DNA of 64,000 bases, taken from positions 124,001 through 188,000 of the forward strand of contig AP025179.1 of assembly GCA_021654635.1 (NCBI GenBank). The letters run 5' to 3'. A program made the position numbers and the translations under genes. Every line of letters starts with the position of its first letter. Position 1 is the first letter of the stretch. Under the pieces are notes generated by a model, which ran no database searches, was not told the DNA's origin, and saw only the letters and a program-made list of their open reading frames with translations. Source of the DNA: Mycobacterium kiyosense (lineage in GTDB: Bacteria; Actinomycetota; Actinomycetes; Mycobacteriales; Mycobacteriaceae). This document shows, piece by piece, positions 36,128-44,721 of the stretch.

Positions 36128-37105
36128 ATGCCGGAACCAGCTCGCCCGCAGCGGGTTTCGCTGCTGGGCAGGCAACTGACGGTGCTTGTCTCGACGTTCT
36201 ACCGGCTGCTGCCGGGCCGGTTGTCGGACGCGGCGGCAGCCGTCACGGCTCGCTTTCTGTATTGGAAGGGGCACGCCCTGCATTCGCAGGTGCTGCAGGA
36301 CTTCCGCGACAACGTCGACCCCACCGCGCAGCTCTCGTCGCGCAAATGGCACCCGGTCCGGGCCATGTATCGCGCCGTGGTCCGCAATGCCGCCGACGGC
36401 ATCTGGTTCGTCACCGCATCGCACACGGCGGTGCTGCGCCGCTTCCGGCTCACCGACATCGGCCCCATCGCCAACGCCCTGGAGGTGGGGCGGCAGTCCG
36501 GCGTCGGCGTGATCGTCGCCTTCCCGCATCTGGGTTCCTACGCGGCGCTGCCGGTGGTGCTGGCTATCAACGGCGTGCCGACGACCGTGGTGGCGAACCG
36601 GCAGCCCGGGTTGATGCAGTGGGTGATCGACCGCGGGGCGCACAAGGCGGGTTTGGAGTTGGTTGCCGTCGACCGCGAGAAGGGCGCCAGTATCACCGCC
36701 GAACTGGAGGCCGCGATCCGGCGGGGTCGCGTCGTGGTGATCGCCGGTGACTACTTTCGCTCCCGCGACGAGGCCAGCAAAGGTGTCGAGGTGAACCTGG
36801 CCGGCACCCGCCGAACCGTCGGCGCCGGACCGGCGCTGCTGGCGCTGCGGACCGGTGCGCCGATCGTGCCCGGCACGGTGCTGCAGGACGGTTCGCGTCG
36901 CGAACCGGTACTGGGGCAGCCGATCTTCGCCGGCGGCCCGATCGGCCGCGACGACCCGCGGCTGGGCGACCTGGTGCAGGTGACGTCGCAGCGCATCGCC
37001 GACGCGATGGCGCAGTTCATCAAGCGCGCTCCGGATCAGTGGGTGATGCCCGGTGGGCTGGTGTCGAACTCGATGGGCCGCCGGCCGCACCGCCCCGCTG
37101 CGTGA
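36128..37105 (+). CDS. LpxL/HtrB-family lipid acyltransferase
   Basis: 325 residues of the LpxL/HtrB acyltransferase family (mycobacterial relative: PatA of PIM synthesis). The catalytic-type motif HLGSYA appears in VIVAFPHLGSYAALP, where the family uses H-x4-D/E, so the acid position is not obvious. Later blocks IAGDYFRSRDEASKGVEV and GPALLALRTGAPIVPGTVL also fit. It would move acyl groups from acyl-CoA to a membrane lipid. It starts 16 bases after the dehydrogenase pair, an unusual pairing of acyl breakdown and acyl transfer genes. Confidence 0.75.
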   Translation: MPEPARPQRVSLLGRQLTVLVSTFYRLLPGRLSDAAAAVTARFLYWKGHALHSQVLQDFRDNVDPTAQLSSRKWHPVRAMYRAVVRNAADGIWFVTASHTAVLRRFRLTDIGPIANALEVGRQSGVGVIVAFPHLGSYAALPVVLAINGVPTTVVANRQPGLMQWVIDRGAHKAGLELVAVDREKGASITAELEAAIRRGRVVVIAGDYFRSRDEASKGVEVNLAGTRRTVGAGPALLALRTGAPIVPGTVLQDGSRREPVLGQPIFAGGPIGRDDPRLGDLVQVTSQRIADAMAQFIKRAPDQWVMPGGLVSNSMGRRPHRPAA

Positions 37106-37199
37106 GAAGGCCAACCCCTGCTGCGTCGAGCGGCCCCATATTGCCGGTCGAGGGGGGGTTCGAGCGCACATTTGAGGACGCTCGGCCGAACCCCACGGC

Positions 37200-37367
37200 T
37201 CAGCGCGTGCTTTCGTCCGCGATCTCGTCGTGCGATTGCTGGGAACCCGGCGCGGCCGGGTCGTCACCCTGGTGCTCCAGCAATTCCTCCTGCTCCCGCT
37301 GCTCGGGGGTTGCCTCCCGGGCGTCCTTGGGCACCGGCGCCGGGCTGCCGTCTGACTGCTTATCCAT
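37200..37367 (-). CDS. Small acidic hydrophilic protein
   Basis: 55 residues, beginning MDKQSDGSPAPVPKDAREAT and rich in Glu, Gln, Asp and Ser, with no hydrophobic segment; probably disordered. A strong ribosome site (GAGGAGG, six bases before ATG at 37367) and opposite orientation to both neighbours support a real gene. No function recognised. Confidence 0.6.
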   Translation of the reverse strand: MDKQSDGSPAPVPKDAREATPEQREQEELLEHQGDDPAAPGSQQSHDEIADESTR

Positions 37368-37466
37368 GCGAGACCTCCTCGGGGCACTGGAAACGCTCCG
37401 GAACCAAATGCCCGAATAACAGCATGCGAAACGGGCTCGCGATCGCGGCGGCATTACGGTCGGAGG

Positions 37467-38936
37467 ATGGACTTCGACGAGTATCGCGGCTACGACGCCA
37501 CCGGACTGGCCGAACTCGTCGCCGACAAGCAGGTGACCGCGGCCGAACTGCTCACCCTGGCCAAAGAGCGCGCCGAAGCGGTGAACCCCCGGATCAACGC
37601 GATCGTGCGCGACATCGAGGCCGATCCCGCCGATCCGCGCACCGGTCCGTTCGCCGGCGTGCCCTTCCTGATCAAGGACCTCGCCCAGGACTATGCCGGG
37701 TTGCCCACGTCGCAGGGATCGCGCGCGCTGCAGTCGACGCCGGTGGCGCAACACGCGACCGTCGTCCGCCGCTGGATCGACGCCGGGCTGGTCATCTTCG
37801 GCAAGACCAACCTGCCGGAATTCGGCGCGAAGGCGATCACCGAACCCGTGGCGTGGGGGCCGGCGCGCAACCCGTGGAACCTCAACCGCACCCCGGGCGG
37901 CTCGTCGGGCGGGTCGGCCGCCGCGGTCGCCGCCGGCATCGTGCCGTGCGCGGGCGCCAACGACGGCGGCGGGTCGATCCGCATTCCGGCGGCCTGCTGC
38001 GGGCTGGTGGGTCTCAAACCGGGCCGGGGCCTGACCCCGTTGGGTCCGGCGAGCGGCGAGATGATGCACGGCGCCGCCGTGCAGGGCGTGGTATCCCGGA
38101 CCGTGCGCGACACCGCGTCGATGCTCGATGTCATCTGCGGCGGCGAGCCGTCTGGTCCGTACCAGCCGGCCGCGCCCGCCGCGCCGTTCGCGTCGTGTGT
38201 GGGCGAGGATCCGGGCAGGCTGCGCATCGGGGTTCGGGTACCGTCGGCGATCAATGCCAAACCGCATCCGGAAGCGTTCGCGGCTGTCGAGGCGGCGGTG
38301 GGTGCGCTGTCCGAACTCGGCCACCACGTCGACGAACTACCGCAGGCGCCCTTCGACGACGCCGCCCTGGCCCGCGACTTCCTGCTCACCTGGTTCGTCT
38401 ACCTGGCTTGGGACGTCGATCAGGCCAAGCGGCTGACCGGCGCCGGCGACGAGGCGTTCGAGCGCGACACGCTGATCATGGCGGCGCTGGGCCGCGCCAC
38501 CAGCAGCGTCGATTATGTGGACGCGGTCGAGCGCCGCCACGAGCACACCCGCCGGCTCACCGACTTCTTCGAGTCCTACGACCTGCTGTTGACACCCACG
38601 TTGGCGACGCCACCGCCCGCGATCGGTGAATTCGATCTGCCGATCGCCCTGCAGCGGGCCTCGGACGTACTGATCAAGACCAGAACCGCCAGGCTGCTGC
38701 GCTACACCAAGATCATCGACGACATGGTCGAGCAGAATCTCGGCTGGGTCCCGTACACGCAGCTGGCGAATCTCACTGGGCGTCCGGCGGTCTCGCTCCC
38801 GCTGCACTGGACCACCGACTCGCTGCCACTGGGTGTGCAGTTCGTGGCCCCGTTGGGTGGCGAGTCGCTGCTGATCCGGCTGGCGGCTCAACTCGAGCAG
38901 GCCGTCCCGTGGGCTGAGCGGTCTGCGCCGATCTGA
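37467..38936 (+). CDS. Amidase (amidase-signature family)
   Basis: 489 residues with the full Ser-cisSer-Lys triad of the amidase signature family: lysine in PFLIKDLAQ, the signature GGSSGGSAAAVAAG and the bridging serine in GGGSIRIPAACCG. Such enzymes hydrolyse amides to acids and ammonia. No signal peptide is present. The substrate is unknown; nearby genes do not specify it. Confidence 0.9.
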   Translation: MDFDEYRGYDATGLAELVADKQVTAAELLTLAKERAEAVNPRINAIVRDIEADPADPRTGPFAGVPFLIKDLAQDYAGLPTSQGSRALQSTPVAQHATVVRRWIDAGLVIFGKTNLPEFGAKAITEPVAWGPARNPWNLNRTPGGSSGGSAAAVAAGIVPCAGANDGGGSIRIPAACCGLVGLKPGRGLTPLGPASGEMMHGAAVQGVVSRTVRDTASMLDVICGGEPSGPYQPAAPAAPFASCVGEDPGRLRIGVRVPSAINAKPHPEAFAAVEAAVGALSELGHHVDELPQAPFDDAALARDFLLTWFVYLAWDVDQAKRLTGAGDEAFERDTLIMAALGRATSSVDYVDAVERRHEHTRRLTDFFESYDLLLTPTLATPPPAIGEFDLPIALQRASDVLIKTRTARLLRYTKIIDDMVEQNLGWVPYTQLANLTGRPAVSLPLHWTTDSLPLGVQFVAPLGGESLLIRLAAQLEQAVPWAERSAPI

Positions 38937-38952
38937 GAACGGTTACGCCTCC

Positions 38953-39465
38953 GTGGCCGATGCGATATCGGCGTTAAGTTCAGGTTCGCCGTCGACGGGG
39001 TATGTCTCCGAAATGCGTTCGCTGGGGGCAGTCATGGGCGAAGTCCGCGAGATGAATTGTGTCGGCGCCGCCGACGCCACCACCGCGGGCAAGTTGCGCC
39101 GGGACCTGCAGCGGTGGCTATCGGACGTGATCGACGAATCGGCCGAAGTCACCGACATTGTGCTGAGCGTCAACGAAGCGTTGGCCAACTGTGTCGAGCA
39201 TGCCTACCGCACCCACGACCGGGTGGGCCAGATCAGGATGCAAGCCAGCTACGACCCCTCGGTGCGGCAGCTGCGTATCTGCGTCAGCGACCGCGGGACT
39301 TGGCGCCCCCCGGTATCGCGGCCCCGCACTGACGCCATGGCGTCGCGCGGCATCACGCTGATGCACGCCCTCGCCGAGCGGTGCACCATCAACGTGTGCC
39401 CGGAGGGAACGACGGTGTGCATGGATTACGCCCCGCGCGCTGGAACGGACACCTCGGACGGCTAG
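38953..39465 (+). CDS. RsbW-like anti-sigma factor / serine kinase (HATPase)
   Basis: 170 residues with a GHKL ATPase fold of the RsbW type: N-box SVNEALANCVEHAY, G1-like SDRGTWRPP and G2-like ASRGITLM. These proteins bind sigma-B/F-type sigma factors or phosphorylate anti-anti-sigma factors. The start is GTG at 38953; ATG at 39013 or 39034 would trim a poorly conserved N-terminus. No sigma factor or antagonist gene is adjacent, so its partner is encoded elsewhere. A diguanylate cyclase follows 169 bases later. Confidence 0.78.
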   Translation: MADAISALSSGSPSTGYVSEMRSLGAVMGEVREMNCVGAADATTAGKLRRDLQRWLSDVIDESAEVTDIVLSVNEALANCVEHAYRTHDRVGQIRMQASYDPSVRQLRICVSDRGTWRPPVSRPRTDAMASRGITLMHALAERCTINVCPEGTTVCMDYAPRAGTDTSDG

Positions 39466-39554
39466 CCGGCCCGGCGCGAGCGGTAGCCGGGAAGCTCGCG
39501 TGTCGGGTCGGTGATTCAGTGTTTGAACTAAACCTGGTTGTGACCGATTAGTCT

Positions 39555-39599
39555 GCTACCGATGGCGTCGGTAGCGGCGCCATGCGAAGCGACGCTTCG
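39555..39599 (+). other. Two tandem hairpins in leader of diguanylate cyclase gene
   Basis: Stem 1 is GCTACCGA-TGGCG-TCGGTAGC (39555-39575). Stem 2 is CGAAGC-GAC-GCTTCG (39585-39599). Neither is followed by a U-run, so they do not look like simple terminators. They lie 36 bases before the GTG of the GGDEF gene, in an otherwise gene-free 169-base gap that also contains GTTTGAACTAAAC. They could be a structured 5' leader or protein-binding sites. Confidence 0.45.
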
Positions 39600-39634
39600 T
39601 CCTCGACCTCGGTGGTAGCGATTAAGAGTCAGCA

Positions 39635-40708
39635 GTGACTACGGTTTTCAGCCGGTGGCGGCGGGGTGATCAGTTCGACTGGCTGTCCGGCTACCTGGCC
39701 ACGCGCGGGATCAGCGGCGCCACCCGGGCCGTGATGGCGTTCATCGCGGCCTCGATGGTGTTGTGCCTGGTCGCGCTGCTGGTCGGTTCGGACGGTCCGC
39801 GGGGGCAAGTGCCGGTCACGATGACATGGATCGCCGTCGCCGCCGGGGTAGGAGGGGCGCTGCTGTGGGTCTGGCGCTGGCCGAACCGCGCGCAGTCGAT
39901 CATCTTCGCGGTCGCCTGTAACAGCGCGGTCGCGTTGGCCTGCCTGGCCCACCCGAATCCGCTGGCCGCGCTGATCGGGTGCATCGCCTTTGCGACCTTC
40001 GGCGCCTATATAGCGTTCTTCCACACCACGGCGTTCGTGCTGTACAACTTCGCGGTGGCCGCCGGCGTCGGGGTCTACGAGGCGAGTCGGCTGGCCCGGT
40101 CGGGGCACTTGGCGCTGGCCGGGGTCGACCTGTGGCTGGTGCTCGAGGTCAACATCGCCCTGCCCTTGGCGATCGGCATCCTGGTCCGCGCCTTGGCGGG
40201 CGACCTGCTGCGCGCGGACCGCGATCCACTGACCGGCCTGCTGAACCGGCGGGCGTTTCAGCACCACGCCCTGGGCATGATGCTGGCGCATCGCGGCCTC
40301 GACGGCCACCTGGTGGTGCTGGTGATCGACCTGGACAACTTCAAGGGGCTCAACGACCGGCGCGGCCACGCTGCCGGCGACAACGCCCTGGTCCAGGTAG
40401 CTCAGGCCCTGCTGGCCGCCGCCGACGGGCAGGCGGTGGTGGCGCGCAGCGGCGGCGAGGAGTTCCTGGTGGCCGGCACGTCGGTGGTATGCAACGCCGA
40501 GTACCTGGCGGAGCGCATGTGCAAAGCCATCGAAGCCTCGGCCGCAGGGGTGACGGCCAGCATCGGCACCGCCTGCACGCAGCTCGACCACACCCCGGCC
40601 GGTGACCAGCAGACACTGCTGGACGCATTGGTCAGTGCCTCCGACGCCGCCATGTACCAGGCGAAGCGTCGCGGCGGCAATCAGGTGCACCACCATCAAG
40701 TGTGTTGA
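39635..40708 (+). CDS. Membrane diguanylate cyclase (GGDEF)
   Basis: 357 residues. About five to six transmembrane helices fill residues ~30-190. A GGDEF domain follows (RDPLTGLLNRRAF, DLDNFKGLNDRRGHAAGD) with active-site motif SGGEEF, a functional variant of GGDEF. It should make cyclic di-GMP from two GTP. No EAL domain is present and no inhibitory-site RxxD is obvious. Start GTG at 39635. Confidence 0.88.
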   Translation: MTTVFSRWRRGDQFDWLSGYLATRGISGATRAVMAFIAASMVLCLVALLVGSDGPRGQVPVTMTWIAVAAGVGGALLWVWRWPNRAQSIIFAVACNSAVALACLAHPNPLAALIGCIAFATFGAYIAFFHTTAFVLYNFAVAAGVGVYEASRLARSGHLALAGVDLWLVLEVNIALPLAIGILVRALAGDLLRADRDPLTGLLNRRAFQHHALGMMLAHRGLDGHLVVLVIDLDNFKGLNDRRGHAAGDNALVQVAQALLAAADGQAVVARSGGEEFLVAGTSVVCNAEYLAERMCKAIEASAAGVTASIGTACTQLDHTPAGDQQTLLDALVSASDAAMYQAKRRGGNQVHHHQVC

Positions 40709-40781
40709 ACACCGGCGCCCCGTGCCCGCGGCCGGATGGTTGTGCGCTGCGGTGCCGCGGGCATGTGCGACGATCGCATGC

Positions 40782-41234
40782 GTGGCTGACACTGTCGTCG
40801 AGATGATGAACGCGGGTTTGGAATCGACCATTCCGATCGCCGCCCGAATGGGCTTGCGGGTGGTCGAGGCCCGGCGCGGTTTCGCCGCGGCCAGTGTTCC
40901 GGCGGAGGGCAACGGTAACCACTTCGGGGTGATATACGCCGGTGTCCAGTTCACCGTCGCCGAAATCCTCGGCGGCATCATCGCTTTGACGAGTTTCGAC
41001 GCGAGCAAGTACTACCCGCTGGTGAAGAACGTCGACATCAAGTTCGTCGGCATGGCCACCAGCGAATTGCGCGCTGAAGCGACGATCGACGACGAGACGA
41101 TCGCGCGGGTGGAGGCCGAGGCCGCCGATCGGGGCAAGGCCGATTACACCCTCGATGCGGTGGTCACCGACGCCGCGGGCAACGTCGTCGCCACCACCCA
41201 CGGTCTGTATCAGCTTCGCGCACAACGTAATTGA
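40782..41234 (+). CDS. Hot-dog-fold thioesterase-like protein (YiiD/DUF4442 type)
   Basis: 150 residues with a hot-dog thioesterase-like fold: GNGNHFGVIYAGVQFTVAEILGG and VKNVDIKFVGMATSELRAEAT. It may hydrolyse acyl-CoA or bind acyl chains; the family is largely uncharacterised. GTG at 40782 is the first plausible start; ATG 40803 or 40806 are alternatives. It converges with the LysR gene. Confidence 0.68.
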   Translation: MADTVVEMMNAGLESTIPIAARMGLRVVEARRGFAAASVPAEGNGNHFGVIYAGVQFTVAEILGGIIALTSFDASKYYPLVKNVDIKFVGMATSELRAEATIDDETIARVEAEAADRGKADYTLDAVVTDAAGNVVATTHGLYQLRAQRN

Positions 41235-41244
41235 CGTCGGTTGG

Positions 41245-42150
41245 CTAGCGGGACGCGGTGCTGCCCAGGTGATCGTCCACGCACCGGATGAAGGCCTGGC
41301 AGGCGACCGAGCGGAGCTGAAGTTGCGGGGCCACCAGATGTACCTGGCGGTGCATGTCGGCGCCCGCCACCGGCCGCAGTGCCAATGCCGGATCGGCGCC
41401 CGCCCGACTGCGGGCCACCGATTCGGGTAGCAGGGCCACCCCCAGGCCGTTGCGGACGAATTGAATCACCTCGTCCACGCGGGTGACCTCGAAGGCCACT
41501 CGGCGGGGAACGCCGGCGAAGCCGCGATCCGTCTCGTGGCGAAGTCCGTACCCGGGCGGAAAATCGATGAACGGTAACCCGGCCAGATCGACCACAGCTA
41601 CCGACGGATGGTTGGTCAGCGGGTGACGAGCGGGAAGCACCGCGACCAGAGATTCGCTGAACAGGTGAGTGAAGGTCAGCCGGTCGTGGGCCCGGGAAAC
41701 GTTGGCGCCCACGATCGCCACGTCGAGTGTGCGCTCCCTGACCGCCTTCACCAGTACGTCGCTGCCCCCGCTGCGCAGCGTCACGCTCACGTCGGGGAAG
41801 CGGGCGTGAAAGTTCGCCATCAGCGCCGCCACATCGAGGCCCTCCGACGGAACCTCCATCATCCCGACGGTGAGTCGGCCGACAACTGTGCCGCGCAGCG
41901 CTTGCGCGTCGAACGTGATCTGGTCGATGCCGGCCACGACTCGATGCAGCAGCGGCAGCAGCGACTCGCCGGCGAGCGTGAGTGACACCGTCCGTGTCGT
42001 CCGCTCGAACAACTGCACGCCGAGTTCTTGCTCGAGGCGGCGCACCTGCTGACTGAGCGCGGACTGGACGACGAACATCTTCTCGGCCGCCTTGGTGAAG
42101 CTCTTGGCCTCCGCGAGAGCGACGGCGTACCGCAACTGTTGCAGATTCAC
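41245..42150 (-). CDS. LysR-family transcriptional regulator
   Basis: 301 residues. The N-terminal winged helix is clear (MNLQQLRYAVALAEAKSFTKA then VVQSALSQQVRRLEQELG). The C-terminal periplasmic-binding-like sensor domain follows. It is divergent from the PHP hydrolase and the ABC importer locus with only 78 bases between, a classic LysR arrangement that makes this locus its likely target. A dyad at 42166-42182 is a candidate operator. Confidence 0.9.
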   Translation of the reverse strand: MNLQQLRYAVALAEAKSFTKAAEKMFVVQSALSQQVRRLEQELGVQLFERTTRTVSLTLAGESLLPLLHRVVAGIDQITFDAQALRGTVVGRLTVGMMEVPSEGLDVAALMANFHARFPDVSVTLRSGGSDVLVKAVRERTLDVAIVGANVSRAHDRLTFTHLFSESLVAVLPARHPLTNHPSVAVVDLAGLPFIDFPPGYGLRHETDRGFAGVPRRVAFEVTRVDEVIQFVRNGLGVALLPESVARSRAGADPALALRPVAGADMHRQVHLVAPQLQLRSVACQAFIRCVDDHLGSTASR

Positions 42151-42165
42151 AACTCATCACCACAC

Positions 42166-42182
42166 ATGATGAATCAGATCAT
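42166..42182. promoter_or_regulatory. Candidate LysR operator dyad
   Basis: ATGAT-GAATCAG-ATCAT, a perfect 5-base-arm dyad in the 78-base gap between the divergent LysR and PHP-hydrolase genes, embedded in an AT-rich patch that stands out in this genome. LysR sites are often T-N11-A with dyad symmetry; this one fits only loosely. Confidence 0.45.
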
Positions 42183-42228
42183 ATCTATTCGTTGGACTCC
42201 TAGGTGGCCGGTCGAGCAGGATGGGTCC

Positions 42229-44559
42229 ATGTCAGGGCACGGCCGGGAAGTGGAGTTACGCGCGCAACACCCGTTGGCTGCCCACGATTGCTCCGTGGCA
42301 GCCGTGCGCGACGCAATCACGGCGGAGTTCGACACGTTGCCGTTTCTCGGCGAGCTGGAGTGTTCACATCAGCGGGTCGTCGCCGGTTCGGTCGCCGAGA
42401 TCGTCTTCACCTACACCGTCGGACGTTCCGGAATCGCGGACAGCGGCTGGCTCAAGTTGTGTTTCCGCTACTACTCCGACTGGGATCTACAGACGTCCGA
42501 GCCCGACGGCCGCGATTACGCGTCGGCCCGGCTGGTGCACCGGTCACTGATCGGCGGGGCCTCGGCGGACGGAGCGGCCACCGTCCAGCAGTTGCAGACC
42601 CGCTACGACGTGAAGGGCGGGGAACGGCCGTTCCAGAAGTCGTTGCTGATTCATGCGGTCGACGGCTACCTGCGGCCGGGCGATGTAGTCGAAATCCGTT
42701 GGGGAGATCGCCGTTTCGGCGGCCCGGGCACCCGCGTGCAGACGTTCGTCGAAGACGCGTTCGAGGTGCAGCTCTTCGTCGATCCGCTGGGCACCTCACG
42801 CATGGCCCGCGCGGCGGTCAACCGGATCGCCGTCGTACCCGGCGAGCCCCATCACCTCGTCGTGCACGGTCCACGGTTGGTGCGCCGCGGCACGACGTCG
42901 GTCCAGCTGCACGCCCACCTGGAAGACCGGTGGGGCAATGCGTGCAACGGGATCGCCGCCACTGTGCGTGCCAGTCGGGACGGCACTCTGCTTGCCGACG
43001 GACCCACTGCGGCGACCGGCTGGGCCCGTGCTCGCCTTGAGATCCCCGCTGTCCCCGGCGTCGTCGAGGTCGTCGCCGAAACCGGGGACGCGGTGCTCAG
43101 CGAATCGACGAGGATCGACGTCGTCGACGACTTTCCCGGTTCGCGCGCGTACTTCTGCGACCTGCACGTGCATTCCAACGACACCGTCGGCACCCAGGAC
43201 ACCGACTGGAACCTCAGGTACGGACGCGATATCGGGGCGCTCGACGTGCTGGGCTATACCGCCAACGACTTCCAGATCACCGACGAGTCGTGGTTCGACG
43301 TGGTGGCCGCGTGCAGATCGGCTTCCCAGGACGGCACTTTCGTGTGCTTTCCCGGCGTCGAGTGGTGTGGAACCGCCGGCGCCGGTGGTGATCACAACGT
43401 TGTCTTCCTCGGCGAGGACACCACCTTGGCGCGCTCGCTGGAATGGCATCAAGGGATGACGGGCAACGCCCCCACTCCGCAAACCTGGCCGGTGACCGAG
43501 TTGTTCGCCGCCTACGAAAAGGACCCCGAGTCGTATCTGTTGATCCCGCACGTCGGCGGTCGTCGCGCCATCCTCGATTGGCATCACCCTGATTTGGAAC
43601 GCCTCATCGAGGTCCATTCGACGTGGGGCAGCAGCCCCTGGTTCCTCCAGGACGCCCTGGCGCGAGGTCTTCGGCTCGGTGCCAGCGCGGCCAGTGACGA
43701 GCACCGCGGCAGGCCCGGTGGCGGTGCACCAGGAGCCAACATATTCGGCGGCTTCGGCGGCCTGACCGGCGTGCTGGCTCCCACGCTGACGGCGGGTGAC
43801 GTCGGTCGTGGGCTGCGGGCGCGACGCACCTGGGCTACCACCGGTGTTCGGGCGGTCGGGCTGCTGCGCAGCGGGGGACACTGGATGGGCGACGAAATCC
43901 ATTGTGACACTGATGAATTGACCGCCGGTTATGCGCTGTACGGCACCACGGGGTGGGACGAGCTGACACTGTACGACAGCACCGGAGCGGTGTGGCGCCG
44001 CGATTTCCACACCGAGGCAGGTTTGTCGGAAAACCTGGTCAGAATCCGCTGGGGGGGTGCTCGGCACCGCGACCGGTACCGGTGGGCGAGCTGGCACGGC
44101 GGCATCTCGATCGCGGGAACCGCCGTGCACGATATAACGCCTTGGGCCGCAACGCATCCCGAGCAGACCATCGAGGTTGCCGGGAATACCGCCGAATGGC
44201 GGACCATGACCTATGGTTCCGACATCGGCATCGTGGTCCGACTCGACGACCTGCGCCGCGCGCGTTTGCAACTGGAAACGACGGTAGTGGAGGACAACCT
44301 GACCGCAGGCGTCGAACTCAGTGGCGCCGACCTGATCGCCGAGGGATCTCGCGACCTGACGGTGGGCGGACTCAACCTGCGGATCCGTTTCGAACGTGTC
44401 GCCGAACCCACTTCGCTACCGGACACTGTCGTCGGCGAGCTGAAGCTGCAGCTTCCACTGGGCAACAGCGCCGTGTATGCGCACGCACGTCAATTCGACG
44501 GACATCAAGTGTGGACCAGTCCGTTGTTCGTGACCCGTGCCGGTGAGAAGGCGCGTTGA
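42229..44559 (+). CDS. PHP-type metal-dependent hydrolase with large N-terminal domain
   Basis: 776 residues. Residues ~1-300 are beta-rich and unrecognised; part looks Ig-like (VQLHAHLEDRWGNACNGIAATV). From ~310 a PHP-fold hydrolase begins: DLHVHS (H313, H315), PGVEW, DHNVVFLGE, LIPHVGG, EVHSTWG and SDEH (D490, H492). These are the metal ligands expected for a trinuclear PHP or DUF3604-like site. No signal peptide. Likely a phosphoester, ester or C-N hydrolase acting on the imported compound; the reaction is unknown. ATG at 42229 follows the divergent control region; the frame is open further upstream into the LysR gene. Confidence 0.72.
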   Translation: MSGHGREVELRAQHPLAAHDCSVAAVRDAITAEFDTLPFLGELECSHQRVVAGSVAEIVFTYTVGRSGIADSGWLKLCFRYYSDWDLQTSEPDGRDYASARLVHRSLIGGASADGAATVQQLQTRYDVKGGERPFQKSLLIHAVDGYLRPGDVVEIRWGDRRFGGPGTRVQTFVEDAFEVQLFVDPLGTSRMARAAVNRIAVVPGEPHHLVVHGPRLVRRGTTSVQLHAHLEDRWGNACNGIAATVRASRDGTLLADGPTAATGWARARLEIPAVPGVVEVVAETGDAVLSESTRIDVVDDFPGSRAYFCDLHVHSNDTVGTQDTDWNLRYGRDIGALDVLGYTANDFQITDESWFDVVAACRSASQDGTFVCFPGVEWCGTAGAGGDHNVVFLGEDTTLARSLEWHQGMTGNAPTPQTWPVTELFAAYEKDPESYLLIPHVGGRRAILDWHHPDLERLIEVHSTWGSSPWFLQDALARGLRLGASAASDEHRGRPGGGAPGANIFGGFGGLTGVLAPTLTAGDVGRGLRARRTWATTGVRAVGLLRSGGHWMGDEIHCDTDELTAGYALYGTTGWDELTLYDSTGAVWRRDFHTEAGLSENLVRIRWGGARHRDRYRWASWHGGISIAGTAVHDITPWAATHPEQTIEVAGNTAEWRTMTYGSDIGIVVRLDDLRRARLQLETTVVEDNLTAGVELSGADLIAEGSRDLTVGGLNLRIRFERVAEPTSLPDTVVGELKLQLPLGNSAVYAHARQFDGHQVWTSPLFVTRAGEKAR

Positions 44560-44645
44560 TCCGGCGCACTCTGACCCGTCGGCTGCATATCGACCTGCAG
44601 CGTGTGACGTGCGCGGCCTGTACCGCGCCGACGCCGCGCAGCTGA
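44556..44645 (+). CDS. Cysteine-containing leader peptide (putative attenuator uORF)
   Basis: A 29-codon ORF missed by length filters. It starts TTG at 44556, overlapping the hydrolase stop (TTGA), with GAGAAGG a few bases upstream. Its core TRRLHIDLQRVTCAAC matches the R-R-x-H-x-D-L-x-R-V...C pattern of actinobacterial leader peptides found before sulfonate, sulfate and cysteine genes (from memory). Related polycysteine uORFs in mycobacteria act as cysteine-responsive attenuators. Here two Cys codons (19 and 22) lie shortly before the stop, 76 bases ahead of an SsuA-like gene. Slow decoding of Cys would change downstream RNA folding; that mechanism is inferred. Confidence 0.75.
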   Translation: MIRRTLTRRLHIDLQRVTCAACTAPTPRS

Positions 44646-44679
44646 CCACTTTCCCCTCAGATCGCTTCGACCTGCCGAG

Positions 44680-44696
44680 CGGCGGCGCCACCGCCG
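44680..44696 (+). promoter_or_regulatory. GC hairpin between leader peptide and ABC transporter gene
   Basis: CGGCGG-CGCCA-CCGCCG, a six-pair stem 34 bases after the leader-peptide stop. An alternative outer stem AGATCG (44659-44664) with CGATCT (44695-44700) overlaps it by two bases and would compete. This is the layout expected of an attenuator, but no terminator U-run follows, so control of translation or Rho access is more likely. Confidence 0.4.
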
Positions 44697-44721
44697 ATCT
44701 CCGCATCCCATTAGGAACCCC

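Noticed and set aside
36038..37387. 449-codon minus-strand ORF
   Set aside because: Antisense to the acyltransferase; no Shine-Dalgarno or domain.
39629..41008. 459-codon minus-strand ORF
   Set aside because: Antisense to the GGDEF protein; His/Gln/Arg-rich translation typical of a shadow frame.
42796..44271. 491-codon minus-strand ORF
   Set aside because: Antisense to the PHP hydrolase; no recognisable domain.
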